Shown piece after piece: positions 1 to 8,598 of a stretch of 64,000 nucleotides of DNA; position 1 is the first letter of the stretch, and each line of letters starts with the position of its first letter. The position numbers were made by a program, and so were the translations under genes. A model generated the notes under the pieces. The model saw only the letters and a list, made by a program, of their open reading frames with translations. It was not told the DNA's origin and did no database searches. The DNA comes from Nocardia sp. NBC_00403. GTDB taxonomy: Bacteria; Actinomycetota; Actinomycetes; Mycobacteriales; Mycobacteriaceae. The stretch lies in the NCBI RefSeq assembly GCF_036046055.1, contig NZ_CP107939.1, positions 2,418,001 through 2,482,000 of the forward strand, given 5' to 3'.

Positions 1-58
1 CGCCGCCCGGCTGCCTTGATCTCGCGCTGTCCGGCTGAACAAGTTTAGGAGAACGACG

Positions 59-1321
59 ATGTTCGAATGGTCCGAGACCGACGAGATTATCCGCGAGGCG
101 GTGCGTACCTTCATCGACAAGGAGGTTCGCCCCAACCTCGACGCGCTCGACAGCGGTGCCATGTCGCCCTACCCGATCATCCGGAAGTTGTTCAGCGACT
201 TCGGGATCGATGCCATGGGCGCCGATGCGGTCGAGAAGCTGCTCGCCAAGCAGCGGAAGAAAGAAGCGGCGATCGCGGCAGGCGAGCCGCTGCCGGAGAA
301 GAAGGAAAAGCCCTCCGGTGGTAGCCCGTTCAGCGGTCAGGAATCGCTGATGGCGGTGCTCATCGGGGAACTCTCCGGCGTCTGCATGGGCATGGTCACC
401 GCGATGGGCGTCAGCATCGGCCTCGGCGCGACGACCATTATGTCGCGTGGCACGCTGGCCCAGAAGGAGCGCTGGCTGCCCGACCTCGTGACCATGAAAA
501 AGGTCGCTTCCTGGGCGATCACCGAGCCGGACTCGGGTTCGGACGCCTTCGGCGGCATGAAGACCTACGTGCGGCGCGACGGTGCGGACTACATCCTCAA
601 CGGGCAGAAGACCTTCATCACCAACGGCCCCTTCGCCGACGTGATGATCGTCTACGCAAAGCTCGACGAGGGCGACGGCGGCGACAAGCGTGAGCGCAAG
701 GTGCTCACGTTCGTGCTGGACAAGGGCATGGAGGGCCTCACGCAGGGCAAGCCGTTCAAGAAGATGGGGCTGCACGCCTCGCCGACCGGAGAACTGTTCT
801 TCGACAACGTCCGGCTGTCCAAGGACCGGCTGCTGGGGGAGACCGAGGAACACAAGGGCGGCGACGGCCGCGACAGCGCGCGCTCCAGCTTCACCGCCGA
901 ACGCATCGGCGTCGGCTTCATGGCGCTCGGCATCATCAACGAATGCCACCGGCTCTGCCTGGACTACGCCAAGAACCGCAAGCTCTGGGGCCAGGAGATC
1001 GGCCGCTTCCAGTTGGTTCAGCTCAAGCTGGCGAAGATGGAGATCGCCCGAATGAACGTGCAGAACATGGTATTCAACACGCTGGAGCGGGGTCGGGCCG
1101 GTAAGCCGCCCACGCTTGCCGAGGCCTCGGCCATCAAGCTGTACGCCTCCGAGGCCGCCACCGAGGTGGCCATGGAGGCGGTGCAACTGTTCGGCGGCAA
1201 CGGCTACATGACCGAATACCGCGTGGAACAGCTTGCCCGTGACGCGAAGTCGCTGATGATCTACGCGGGCAGCAACGAGATCCAGGTGACCCACATCGCG
1301 AAGGGCCTGCTGGCCCGGTAG
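59..1321 (+). CDS. Acyl-CoA dehydrogenase family protein
   Basis: A 420-residue FAD-dependent acyl-CoA dehydrogenase, catalysing alpha,beta-desaturation of an acyl-CoA in the cytoplasm. The C-terminal family signature is clear (QLFGGNGYMTEYRVEQLARD, then IYAGSNEIQ), as is the middle beta-domain (WAITEPDSGSD). At the position where MCAD-type enzymes have the catalytic Glu (YEGT) this protein has Ala403. A Glu is present instead at residue 281 (SFTAERIG), the place used by isovaleryl- and long-chain-type enzymes. It is longer than the usual ~380 residues because of a Lys/Glu-rich insert at about residues 62-96. The start is supported by AGGAGA at 47-52, six bases upstream. The substrate cannot be read from sequence. 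Confidence 0.93.
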   Translation: MFEWSETDEIIREAVRTFIDKEVRPNLDALDSGAMSPYPIIRKLFSDFGIDAMGADAVEKLLAKQRKKEAAIAAGEPLPEKKEKPSGGSPFSGQESLMAVLIGELSGVCMGMVTAMGVSIGLGATTIMSRGTLAQKERWLPDLVTMKKVASWAITEPDSGSDAFGGMKTYVRRDGADYILNGQKTFITNGPFADVMIVYAKLDEGDGGDKRERKVLTFVLDKGMEGLTQGKPFKKMGLHASPTGELFFDNVRLSKDRLLGETEEHKGGDGRDSARSSFTAERIGVGFMALGIINECHRLCLDYAKNRKLWGQEIGRFQLVQLKLAKMEIARMNVQNMVFNTLERGRAGKPPTLAEASAIKLYASEAATEVAMEAVQLFGGNGYMTEYRVEQLARDAKSLMIYAGSNEIQVTHIAKGLLAR

Positions 1322-1422
1322 CCAGATCGGCCCGGGTGCGTCACAACGGCGTGCGCGCCCGGGTGTGGTTCCGAAACATATTTCGATCTGTGGATGACGC
1401 TGACCTGTGGATATCCGTCGAG

Positions 1423-2301
1423 TCAGACCGCGCGCAGGTGGGTGCGGCTCGCGTAGATGTGTTCGGCGATGAGGGTGGCTATCCGGTCGGGGGCCTCCAG
1501 CATCGGGACGTGGCCGACGCTGTTGACCAGGATTCGGTCGGCGGAGTCGGGGAGTTCCTTCAGGAAGCGGCGGGCGTAGACGCGGTTGGGTATCACCCGG
1601 TCGTATTCGGCCATCAGCAGCCGCACGGGGGTGGCGAGCGTCGAGAGGTCTTCCAGTGCGGGGGCGCGCAGGTTGCCGACGATGAAGGGCAGCATGGCAT
1701 CGCAGTGCAGTATCGCGGCGATCATGGCGGCGATATCGCGGCGGGGTACAGCCGCGGCGTTCTTGCTCAATGCCAGCAGCGCGAATCGTTGCACCAGTAC
1801 GTTGTGCACCGCGAATCCGCCGAGGCGCTTGCCGATTTCGACGATCGGGACCAGCGACAGGAACTTGAGTCCGGCCCGGAATTGGGTGAGCGATGGTGAG
1901 TTCCAGCCGCCTGCCGGTGCGATCGCGGTGAGCGTGCGGGCACGGCCGCGCCGCGCCAATTCGAAGCCGACCCAGGCGCCCAGTGAGTTGCCCGCGATAT
2001 GGCACGTGCGCCAGCCGAGTTCGTCGAGCTGGTCCTCGATCCGGTCGGCCAGGGTGTAGACGTCGACCGACCAGCCCTCGACGCCCCCACCACCCCAGTG
2101 TCCGGCGAACGCGGGCGCGAACACCTCACAGTTCGAGGACAACCGGATCGCCACCTGTTCCCAGGAATGCGGCGACAGCAGGAACCCGTGCAACAGCAGT
2201 ACCGGATCGCCGGAACCCAGGTGCAGGGCCTTGATCGGCTGGGGGTCGGTCGCGGACTTGGCGACAGCGGACGTGGTGGTGTGAGACGTCATCGTCGACA
2301 C
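1423..2301 (-). CDS. Alpha/beta-hydrolase fold protein
   Basis: A 292-residue cytoplasmic alpha/beta hydrolase without a signal peptide. The oxyanion HGF motif is at residues 38-40 (LLLHGFLLSP). The nucleophile elbow GNSLG places Ser106, the acid is probably Asp234 (MAEYDRVIPN) and the base His264 (VGHVPMLEAP), so the catalytic triad is intact. Esterase, lipase or C-C hydrolase activity are all possible, and the sequence does not decide between them. ATG codons at 2301 and 2292 could both start the protein. It is divergent from xth, with about 60 bases between them, so the two probably share a promoter region. Confidence 0.85.
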   Translation of the reverse strand: MSTMTSHTTTSAVAKSATDPQPIKALHLGSGDPVLLLHGFLLSPHSWEQVAIRLSSNCEVFAPAFAGHWGGGGVEGWSVDVYTLADRIEDQLDELGWRTCHIAGNSLGAWVGFELARRGRARTLTAIAPAGGWNSPSLTQFRAGLKFLSLVPIVEIGKRLGGFAVHNVLVQRFALLALSKNAAAVPRRDIAAMIAAILHCDAMLPFIVGNLRAPALEDLSTLATPVRLLMAEYDRVIPNRVYARRFLKELPDSADRILVNSVGHVPMLEAPDRIATLIAEHIYASRTHLRAV

Positions 2302-2360
2302 CCCTTCCTGGACGGCGGTGTCCGGGGAAATTCATCTGACCAGCATTGTACGGTCGTGAG

Positions 2361-3206
2361 GTGCCGACCATCATCTCAACGATCAACGTCAACGGCGTCC
2401 GCGCCGCAGCGGGCAAAGGCATGCTCGCCTGGCTCGCGTCCACCGAGGCCGACATCGTCTGCCTGCAGGAGACCCGCGCCACCGACGAGCAGACCAGAGC
2501 GGCGCTCGCGCCCGCACTGGCCGACGGCTGGTGGCTCACGCACGCCGAACCGGAGTCCAAAGGCAGGGCAGGGGTCGGCATCCTGTCCAGGCGCGAGCCG
2601 AAGGCTGCGCGAATCGGCTTCGGCAGCAACGAGTTCGGAGCCTCTGGTCGATATGTGGAGGCCGATTTCGATGATGTCACCGCGGCCAGCGTGTACGTGC
2701 ATTCCGGTGATGCCGGCACGCCGCGCCAGGACGAGAAGTACCGCTTCCTGGCCGAGCTCGGCGCCTACCTCACCGGCCGCACCGGCGAATTCGTGGTGAG
2801 CGGCGACTGGAACATCGCACCGTCGGAGCTCGACATCAAGAACTGGAAGGGGAATCTGAAGTCGGCCGGATTCCTGCCGGAAGAGCGCGCCTGGATCCAG
2901 GAGTTGCTCGCCGCGGGTTATGCGGATGTGGTGCGCAGCCTGCATCCGGGCGTCGAGGGCCCTTACAGCTGGTGGTCCTACCGCGGCCGCGCCTTTGACA
3001 ACGATTCGGGTTGGCGCATCGACGCCGTTTTCGCAACGAAGGGTATCGCATCCCGCGCAGTGTCGGCGCGGGTGGAGCGTGCAGCGACGTACGCGGAGCG
3101 CTGGTCCGACCATGCCCCGGTCACCGTGACATTTGCGGATAAGGAACGCGAACCGCTGGTCAGCGTCTCGCATCTAGCGCCCGGCGTATCAGCGATCGGC
3201 ACCTAG
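2361..3206 (+). CDS. xth: Exodeoxyribonuclease III / AP endonuclease
   Basis: Exonuclease III-family enzyme of base-excision repair that cleaves 5' of abasic sites. The order of motifs is complete: NVNGVRAA at the N-terminus, the metal-binding Glu in LQETRA, GDWNIAPSELDIKNW, the WRID block and the terminal SDHAPV Asp-His pair. The GTG at 2361 (MPTIISTINVNG) is preferred, because the upstream TTG at 2346 adds only five residues not typical of the family. After TVTF the protein carries about 22 extra residues (ADKEREPLVS...) where homologues normally stop. A second, different xth C-terminus lies downstream at 7323-7456, beyond a mobile island. Confidence 0.9.
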   Translation: MPTIISTINVNGVRAAAGKGMLAWLASTEADIVCLQETRATDEQTRAALAPALADGWWLTHAEPESKGRAGVGILSRREPKAARIGFGSNEFGASGRYVEADFDDVTAASVYVHSGDAGTPRQDEKYRFLAELGAYLTGRTGEFVVSGDWNIAPSELDIKNWKGNLKSAGFLPEERAWIQELLAAGYADVVRSLHPGVEGPYSWWSYRGRAFDNDSGWRIDAVFATKGIASRAVSARVERAATYAERWSDHAPVTVTFADKEREPLVSVSHLAPGVSAIGT

Positions 3207-3308
3207 TAGGCGGTCACGCCTTGGGGTCGAGGCTCGAGAACCGTTGGTAGTCGGACATCTCCGACCGTAGAGAGCGTCCCCGACGGCAGGCTCTGGCGAA
3301 ACCAGGGC

Positions 3309-4612
3309 CTACTTCCCCAGCCGTAGTTTGTGATCCGGGCGCTTCGCGCCCAGATCGGCGCCGGTAGTGGCTGTTTTGGCGCGGTGTTGGTGGCGTCGCC
3401 GCCAGGTCGACCAGCGCATTCGGTGGGGCAGGTCCCTGATTGGTTGGAGGACGAGGGTAGCTAGTAGATGCCGGATCTCGTTGTGGGTCAACGGGATCAA
3501 CTCGGTTGGTGGTGGTTCGGGTTGGTGTGTGGGTAGCGAGCACGGTGAGGAAGGCATGGGCGAGCATCGCGAGGATGGTCCGGCGCCGCCATGATTTCCA
3601 GCGGCGGACCTGCTGCTGGTCCAAACCGACGAGACTTTTGCCGGTCTGGAAGTTTTCCTCGGTGTGGTCCATCGGCGTACGGCGACGTGGACCAGGGTGA
3701 CCATCGGCACCGGCCGGGGTGAGTAGCAGCGGTAGCCAGTTCCAGGGTGCGGGGGTGGCGTCGGATCAGCAGCCAGCGCTGCCCTGGGGGTTGTTTTGGG
3801 TGTCGTCGGCGTAGATCTGCACCCACGCCCAGTCGTATAGGCGTGGGCCTTTCGCGCCGGTACCGGCCGACAGTTGTTGCCACGCATTGCGCGGGACCTG
3901 TACGGCCGCGGCGTCGGCGCGTAGTTGCAATATCGGTGACCATGCGCCGGTCGCAGCCGATGGCCAGCACATATCCGATGCCACGCTGTTCGAGGGTGCG
4001 GCGCAGTTTCGGGTCCGCGCCGGCGACTTCGTCGCCGGTCGCCCAGTCGGCGTCGACACCGCCGTCGAGGGCTCGTGTGATCATCGTCGAGACCAGGGCC
4101 GGTTTGGTGGCGAATGCGACGTCGTTGGGCACGCCTGCTTCGGCGAGGCGGGCCGGGTCGTCGGTCCAGGATTTCGGCAGATACAGTTCGCCGTCGAGGA
4201 AAGCGTGTCCGGCGCCGCAGGTGTAGGTCAGATACACCGCGACCTGGGAATTCTCGATACGACCGGCGGTGCCGGTGTATTGGCGTTGCACTCCAACGGT
4301 TTTGGTGCTCTTCTTCACGTCGCCAGTTTCATCTACCACGAGTATCCGCAAGCCGCCGACGAGGCGGGACAACACATAGCGGCGCAAGTCGTCACGCACG
4401 GCGTCTTCGTCCCACACCGCCTGCGCGAGTAGGTTCTGCATGGTGTTGGGGGCTTGGTCGCCGGTGCGCTCGGCGAGGGTCCAGCAGTTCTTCGTCGGCA
4501 GCTCCGACACCAAGCCCGCCAGCATGTTCCGAGCTGTGGTGCGAGTCTCGACACGCCCGAACCTGCCCGCCACCAGGGTGATCAGCTCATGCCCGGGATC
4601 TGTGCTTTCCAT
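3309..4612 (-). pseudogene. IS701-family transposase, multiply frameshifted
   Basis: The first ~220 codons from the ATG at 4612 form an uninterrupted N-terminus (VAGRFGRVETRTTARNML, NCWTLAERTGDQAPNTMQNL, LVVDETGDVKKS with the first catalytic Asp, WATGDEVAG with the second). The reading frame then changes repeatedly. [20 protein letters not shown] lies in another frame, QRWLLIRRH in the first, GYRCYSPRPVPM in a third, and EENFQTGKSLVGLDQQQVRR with the catalytic Glu in a fourth. The C-terminus (ELIPLTHNEIRHLLATLVL, WRRRHQHRA) is read from a further shift. At least four shifts make a functional transposase very unlikely. The DDE residues remain recognisable in pieces. Confidence 0.85.
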
Positions 4613-4680
4613 TGCAGCCCAAGACCTTCCGGCGTGTCAACGGGTCACGTTACCCGGGCACTGATACCCGGAAAGACTCA
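4611..4680 (+). repeat. Dispersed ~70-bp element, copy A
   Basis: This stretch runs from ATTGCAGCCC to CCCGGAAAGACTCA and matches elements at 17391-17460 and 17961-18030. The shared anchors are CTTCCGGCGTGTC near the left and CCCGGAAAG.CTCA at the right. This copy is one base longer and the most diverged in the middle. On the minus strand it is the 5' leader of the transposase pseudogene, whose ATG overlaps its left edge. TTCCGG and CCGGAA form short inverted arms. Confidence 0.65.
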
Positions 4681-4716
4681 GTGCCCGTGGTGTTGGCCGA
4701 CAATATCGGCCAACAC
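4656..4716. other. Two adjacent perfect inverted repeats
   Basis: GGGCACTGA (4656-4664) pairs with TCAGTGCCC (4678-4686). GTGTTGGCCGA (4690-4700) then pairs with TCGGCCAACAC (4706-4716) across a five-base loop. They lie between the transposase leader and the small membrane-protein gene. There is no T-run, so they could be terminators, IS sub-terminal sites or an operator. Confidence 0.55.
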
Positions 4717-4750
4717 CCGGAAGTACGCCTGGAATTTCCTAACAGCTAAT

Positions 4751-4942
4751 TCAATCTCTGCGACGGGCCGGGTCCGTAGCCATTTGGCGCACTCGACGAA
4801 ATAAATCCACGCCAAGCGCTATAACTGCCATAGAGATAAGAACTAGCACAAACGGAGTCTTCGTGCTTCGAACTACCTCGACGCCCGCAACGAGCAGAGC
4901 TATGAGCGTAGTTGCAATTAGGAATAACGAAAATCGCTTCAT
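4751..4942 (-). CDS. Small two-helix membrane protein, unknown
   Basis: 63 residues starting MKRFSLFLIATTLIALLVAG. It has a first hydrophobic segment at about residues 4-22, a second at about 29-47 (FVLVLISMAVIALGVDL) and a positively charged C-terminus, giving a probable two-pass inner-membrane protein. The ATG at 4942 was chosen because the upstream in-frame extension is not hydrophobic or protein-like. It lies 70 bases downstream of the secreted-protein gene at 5013 and may share its transcript. I do not recognise a family. The gene sits inside a mobile island, so it may be cargo. Confidence 0.5.
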   Translation of the reverse strand: MKRFSLFLIATTLIALLVAGVEVVRSTKTPFVLVLISMAVIALGVDLFRRVRQMATDPARRRD

Positions 4943-5012
4943 GGCGCCCACTCCGGCTTTCGCGCTCGTTTCTCGTCTCGTTTTAGGTAGTTCCAGTGTC
5001 GTTAAGTGTAAC

Positions 5013-5375
5013 TCACGCCACCTCGCCCTGCTTGTACACACCCGCCCTCGACGGGCAGGCGACCCTCTGCTGGGTGTCGAGAGAAACGCATGTAGCGTTG
5101 GCCGGGATATCGATGACCTGACCTTCCTCGAGCATTGGGCACTGGTCGAAAATTACCGCAGTCGCCGAGCTTGCACCTAGAAGGACGCCTACCGTCGTCA
5201 AGCCGCCGGTTGCGACAGCCGAAGGCGCGGCAGCGCCAGCCGCCCCCAGCCCCAAGAACCCTGCGGCGCAACCCAGTGTCGTTGCCTGGGCGGGTGCTGC
5301 TGTCAAGGTCGCGCTGACCGTAGCTCCTCCGAGTACAATCATGCTGGCAGCAATAGCCTGACGAAAGTGGTTCAT
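5013..5375 (-). CDS. Secreted or membrane-anchored protein, unknown
   Basis: 120 residues. The N-terminus MNHFRQAIAASMIVLGGATV followed by an Ala-rich stretch ending AAPAQA looks like a Sec signal peptide cleaved near residue 31. A second hydrophobic, Gly/Ala-rich region follows (about residues 35-75). The C-terminal half carries three cysteines (FDQCPMLEEG, ANATCVSLD, RVACPSR), consistent with an oxidised extracytoplasmic domain. AAGGAAC sits upstream of the chosen ATG. No known family is recognised. The gene lies between two IS701-like elements. Confidence 0.55.
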   Translation of the reverse strand: MNHFRQAIAASMIVLGGATVSATLTAAPAQATTLGCAAGFLGLGAAGAAAPSAVATGGLTTVGVLLGASSATAVIFDQCPMLEEGQVIDIPANATCVSLDTQQRVACPSRAGVYKQGEVA

Positions 5376-5728
5376 TGCGTGTTCCTTTTCTGAGCGGTTG
5401 TGTTGCCAGCTGCGATGTGCAGCTGCTGGGGGTGGGGAGTTGCAGCTCCTCACCCCCAGGTCTTTGCCGTCGCACTTCCGACGGACTTCGGCGAGGGTTG
5501 AAATCTGTTCTGTTCTACATGGTTTGACGCCGAAGGAGCCGAATCGGTTCCATCAATCTCAAACTTCTTTTGTGGCTTTTCCCTAACGTCTGGGCGTTCC
5601 TGCGCCCAGACTCCAAGCGAGAAGTTCTGGGTGGTTCAGGAGGTTAGTACTCCAGCCCGACTTCGTGATCGATGGTGTTGGTCGGCTGGCTGGCGGTGGG
5701 GCGGTGACAGCGTGATCATGTTGTGTTC

Positions 5729-6105
5729 GTGAGTGGCACAACGGAATTGGTGATGGGGCATGGTGATTGTGTGGATACTGCCCGGTGGCGGGAGGGGTTC
5801 GGGGACCTGTCCGTGCGTGTGGGGGCGCGGTTCGGGTGGGTCGAGACCCGCAGCGCGGAAAATGCTGTTGGGCTTGGATAAGCATCGGCCCTGATGGTCA
5901 CGACGCCCCTCTGCGCCGCGAACACCGCCTCGGATCGGATCCCTTCCACCCGCAACGAGATCCGGCACCTATTCGCGACTCTCGTGTTGGACCGCGCCCA
6001 CGCTGTCATCGACCGGTGGCACTGGTCGATCTGGCGGCGGCGTCACCAGCATCGCGCCGGGATCAGCCACTACCGTCGCCGATCCGCGGCTATTACAGTG
6101 CCCGG
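5729..6105 (+). pseudogene. Internally deleted IS701-family transposase
   Basis: The GTG at 5729 begins a typical N-terminus (SVRVGARFGWVETRSAENA) that stops around 5880. In the same frame, from about 5930, the conserved C-terminus of the family appears (STRNEIRHLFATLVLDRAH, WSIWRRRHQHRAGISHYRRR). The whole catalytic core, with all DDE residues, is missing. The C-terminal piece closely resembles that of the transposase pseudogene at 3309-4612, but the two are clearly different copies. Confidence 0.8.
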
Positions 6106-7030
6106 GTGACCACCCGATCCGATGCGGCACTCGCCGCGGAAATCGAAGCCGACCTCGACCATTACCCCGACCAGCGCGGTGAGATCCTGCTCGAGGCCGC
6201 CTTCCACTGGCATCGAGCAGGGAAACCATGATCGCGCTGTCGAACTATTGACCCGGGCCATCGCACTCGGCGGCGAGGACGGCGCCCACGCCCGCGTGAC
6301 GCTGGCCGAGGTGTTGTTCGACCTCGACCGCGCCGATGACGCCTGGACCCAACTCGATGGGTTGCGGCGCGACCGGATCGATTCCGCTGCCCCTTATCAC
6401 CTGGCCGGCGAACTGATGGAAGAACGCGGCGACCACCGGCAGGCACTGACCTGGTTCAACATCGCCGTGTCCAGGCTCACCGACCAGGAAATGGCTGAAC
6501 TCGACACCGAATTGGGATTCCTGTCCTACGCCAACAACGTCCTGGCCGGCCGGTTACGGGTCCGCAACGGCTTGGGCCTGCCCGCCGACGAACTCGACGA
6601 CTCGGTCCAAGCCATCGCCGACCGCGCCGACGAACTCGCCCGCACCCTCACACCACCCGCACATCCCCGACAGATGCGAATTCTGTTCTGGCCCCGCAGC
6701 GAAATCCCGCGCGCGCATCAGACCTGGCCGCAACTGGCCGAAACCCTCGATGCCGACACCTTCGCCGCCGACCGGGAGAAAGCCAACCGCGAACTGGCCG
6801 AGGGCGGGATCTCCCACATCACCATGGTGCCGCTCACCGTCGGCAAACTCATCGACTACACCGCCCGCACCGGCAGCGACCCCACCGACTCCGACACCCG
6901 CCTGGCCTGCATCAACGAAATCGTCGACGAAGGCAAAGCGATCACCTGGCCACCCGCCCGCAACGCGTCGTGCTGGTGCGGATCAACCACCAAATACAAG
7001 AAATGCTGTGGACGCCCAACCCCTAGCTGA
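6106..7030 (+). pseudogene. SEC-C motif protein, frameshifted near its start
   Basis: From the GTG at 6106 a protein begins VTTRSDAALAAEIEADLDHY and stays protein-like to HWHRAGK. The same protein then continues one frame over as NHDRAVELLTRAIALGG. An extra A in GGGAAACC near 6222-6228 explains the shift. The rest (~265 residues) has helical, TPR-like repeats (DGAHARVTLAEVLFDLDRAD) and ends in a zinc-binding SEC-C motif, CWCGSTTKYKKCC. Such C-termini bind zinc in SecA and many small actinobacterial proteins. It is the passenger of the surrounding inverted-repeat element. A shorter product from an internal start remains possible. Confidence 0.7.
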
Positions 7031-7082
7031 CCAACCTAACCACCCGATCCAGCCAAGATCACGAAATCGGGCTGGAGTACTA

Positions 7083-7290
7083 GCTCGGGCCGGTCGAATG
7101 GTGAGTACTTGGTGGCGGACACGTCCAGGTCGGTTGCTGCCCCTGCCTCTGTCCATCCGCGAGCTTGCGCGGTGTTGCGTCCGTGCTCCAACTGCCGGGC
7201 GGGTGACGTAGATTCGTCAGTCATGACGGATAGCCGCGCCACCAGCAAGGCGCGTAACGGGGTCTGTGTCTCGGTTCCTTCCCTGTTCAA
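7083..7290 (-). pseudogene. Large serine recombinase, N-terminal fragment
   Basis: Reading leftwards from a possible TTG at 7290, the frame gives LRALLVARLSV, with the catalytic Ser of the resolvase domain. ESTSPARQLEHGRNTAQARG and ATDLDVSATKYSPFDRPEL follow, the classical N-terminal signature of large serine integrases. The fragment ends exactly where the IS701-like inverted repeat begins, so the catalytic domain was cut off by that insertion. I could not find the remainder on the far side of the element. Confidence 0.8.
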
Positions 7291-7322
7291 GGGTGATTCT
7301 ATGGATTGTAGAACCGATTTGA

Positions 7323-7456
7323 TCCGGTGCCGCATCGACTATCAACTCGCCCGCGGCGACCTGGCAGCCCGAGCCGAGCAAGCCGTCGTCGAGCGCGCCG
7401 CCGCCTACGATCAGCGCTGGTCGGACCACGTCCCGGTCACGGTGCAGTACCGATGA
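7323..7456 (+). pseudogene. Exonuclease III C-terminal remnant
   Basis: The frame ending at 7456 reads RCRIDYQLARGDLAARAEQ, then VVERAAAYDQRWSDHVPVTV and stops. This is the last ~44 residues of an exonuclease III, including the catalytic Asp-His pair. No N-terminal part precedes it. The sequence upstream belongs to the recombinase fragment on the other strand. It differs from the C-terminus of the intact gene at 2361-3206, so it is a homologue and not a recent duplicate. It marks the right border of the mobile island. Confidence 0.8.
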
Positions 7457-7514
7457 ACGACCGGAATATGTGCCCCCACACCCTTGCCATCGGTACGGTC
7501 GGTAGGTGGTTGCG

Positions 7515-8027
7515 ATGATCGCAGGAAAGCGTGGCACGTACACGGTGCTCGGCGTCCTGGCCGTACTGATCGCGGTCGTCGGACTCATCGCGCTCAATCG
7601 TGGCGGCGACGGCGGCTCGGTCCTCGGCTCGGCGACCTCGAGCGCCCGCAGTGCGCCTACGACGCAGGCCAAACCACCTGCCGCGGGCGGTACCACGAGA
7701 CCGCTACTCGCGGGCACCACCGCACCGGCCGCGTCCCGCGCCCCCGGTGTGCCGGACCGCGCGTACGCGACCCTGGCCGAGATCGACGCGGGCCGCTGGC
7801 CGGACTCCGCGAACGCACCCGGCACCAAGGGCGGTGATCGGTGGATGAATCGTGCGGGCACCCTGGCCGCCAGGGATTCCGCCGGCAAGCCGATCACCTA
7901 TCAGGAATGGGATGTGAATCCCAAGCAACGCAACCGATCCCGGGATGCCGAACGGATCGTCACCGGTAGCGACGGCTCCGCTTGGTACACCGGTGACCAC
8001 TACGAGACCTTCGCGAGGATGCGCTGA
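7515..8027 (+). CDS. Membrane-anchored barnase/RNase Sa-like ribonuclease
   Basis: 170 residues from the ATG at 7515 (a GTG nine bases earlier is the alternative). Residues 9-27 are a hydrophobic helix, acting as signal anchor or signal peptide, followed by an Ala/Pro/Thr-rich linker. The C-terminal domain has the guanyl-specific ribonuclease layout: ITYQEWDVNP with Glu131, RDAERIVTG with Arg147, and WYTGDHYETF with His162. All three catalytic residues are present. The enzyme should be exported and cleave RNA after G. Its stop overlaps the start of the barstar gene in TGATG, which ensures the inhibitor is co-translated. Confidence 0.88.
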   Translation: MIAGKRGTYTVLGVLAVLIAVVGLIALNRGGDGGSVLGSATSSARSAPTTQAKPPAAGGTTRPLLAGTTAPAASRAPGVPDRAYATLAEIDAGRWPDSANAPGTKGGDRWMNRAGTLAARDSAGKPITYQEWDVNPKQRNRSRDAERIVTGSDGSAWYTGDHYETFARMR

Positions 8028-8533
8028 TGGCCGAGCCGATCCCGTTGTCGCAGTTCCTCGCCCGTCCCGGCGACGTCGAATCCGGTCCCGCCGCCGGTCC
8101 GGTCGCCGCGCCCGCACTCGGCGCGCTCGCCATCGACGCCGCGGAGCTGAGCGCACTGCGCTATCGCGCCCCCTCCGGCTATGTGGTGCGCGAACTGCGC
8201 GGACCGAAGATGCACACCACCATGGGTGTTTTCGATGAGTTCGCCGCCGCGTTCCAATTCCCCTACTACTTCGGCGAGAACAAGGACGCCTTCGACGAAT
8301 GCCTGCGCGACCTGGATGATTTCGTCGGCGAGGCAGCCGGATACGTTGCTGTGATTCGGAATTCGTCCTCGATACTCATCGAGCAGCCGGACGAGCGTGA
8401 GTGGTTTGCCGAGGCCCTCGACGACTGCGCCGGTTACTGGTCGAGGAGGGACATCGTCTTCCGTGTCGTTCTCCAAGGCGAACCGATGCTTCCGCAGGCC
8501 GTTGTGCTGCGCTCCGATATCGCGACGCTCTGA
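8027..8533 (+). CDS. Barstar-family ribonuclease inhibitor
   Basis: 168 residues. The barstar core is recognisable in FPYYFGENKDAFDECLRDLD and the acidic helix that follows, which in barstar plugs the RNase active site. About 65 extra residues lie in front of the core. The gene overlaps the RNase gene by one base, a typical toxin-immunity arrangement. It would act in the cytoplasm to neutralise any RNase that is not exported. No separate promoter is apparent. Confidence 0.88.
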   Translation: MAEPIPLSQFLARPGDVESGPAAGPVAAPALGALAIDAAELSALRYRAPSGYVVRELRGPKMHTTMGVFDEFAAAFQFPYYFGENKDAFDECLRDLDDFVGEAAGYVAVIRNSSSILIEQPDEREWFAEALDDCAGYWSRRDIVFRVVLQGEPMLPQAVVLRSDIATL

Positions 8534-8598
8534 CATGTCGACGCCTCGGCACCGGCCCCGTCCCACTCGGTGACTTCGATGCGGGGACCGCGCCCCGG

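Larger units (their letters stand above)
3309..4738. mobile_element. Degenerate IS701-family insertion sequence
   Basis: About 1.4 kb, the usual size for IS701-family elements, filled by one broken transposase on the minus strand. The left end (3310-3336) reads TACTTCCCCAGCCGTAG, then TTTGTGATC. This resembles the terminal repeat of the second element at 5646-5670. The right end near 4720-4738 (AAGTACGCCTGGAATTT) is a weak inverted match. The exact boundaries and any target duplication could not be fixed by eye. Confidence 0.6.
5645..7082. mobile_element. IS701-like element with passenger SEC-C gene
   Basis: Terminal inverted repeats of 25 bp occupy 5646-5670 (AGTACTCCAGCCCGAC...) and 7057-7081 (...GTCGGG/ATCGGG GCTGGAGTACT). 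They match at 24 of 25 positions. A TA lies at each outer edge (5645-5646 and 7081-7082). Inside are an internally deleted transposase and, downstream, a SEC-C/TPR-like gene instead of the rest of the transposase. The right end abuts a serine-recombinase fragment, which the insertion interrupts. With no functional transposase it could only be mobilised in trans. Confidence 0.75.
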
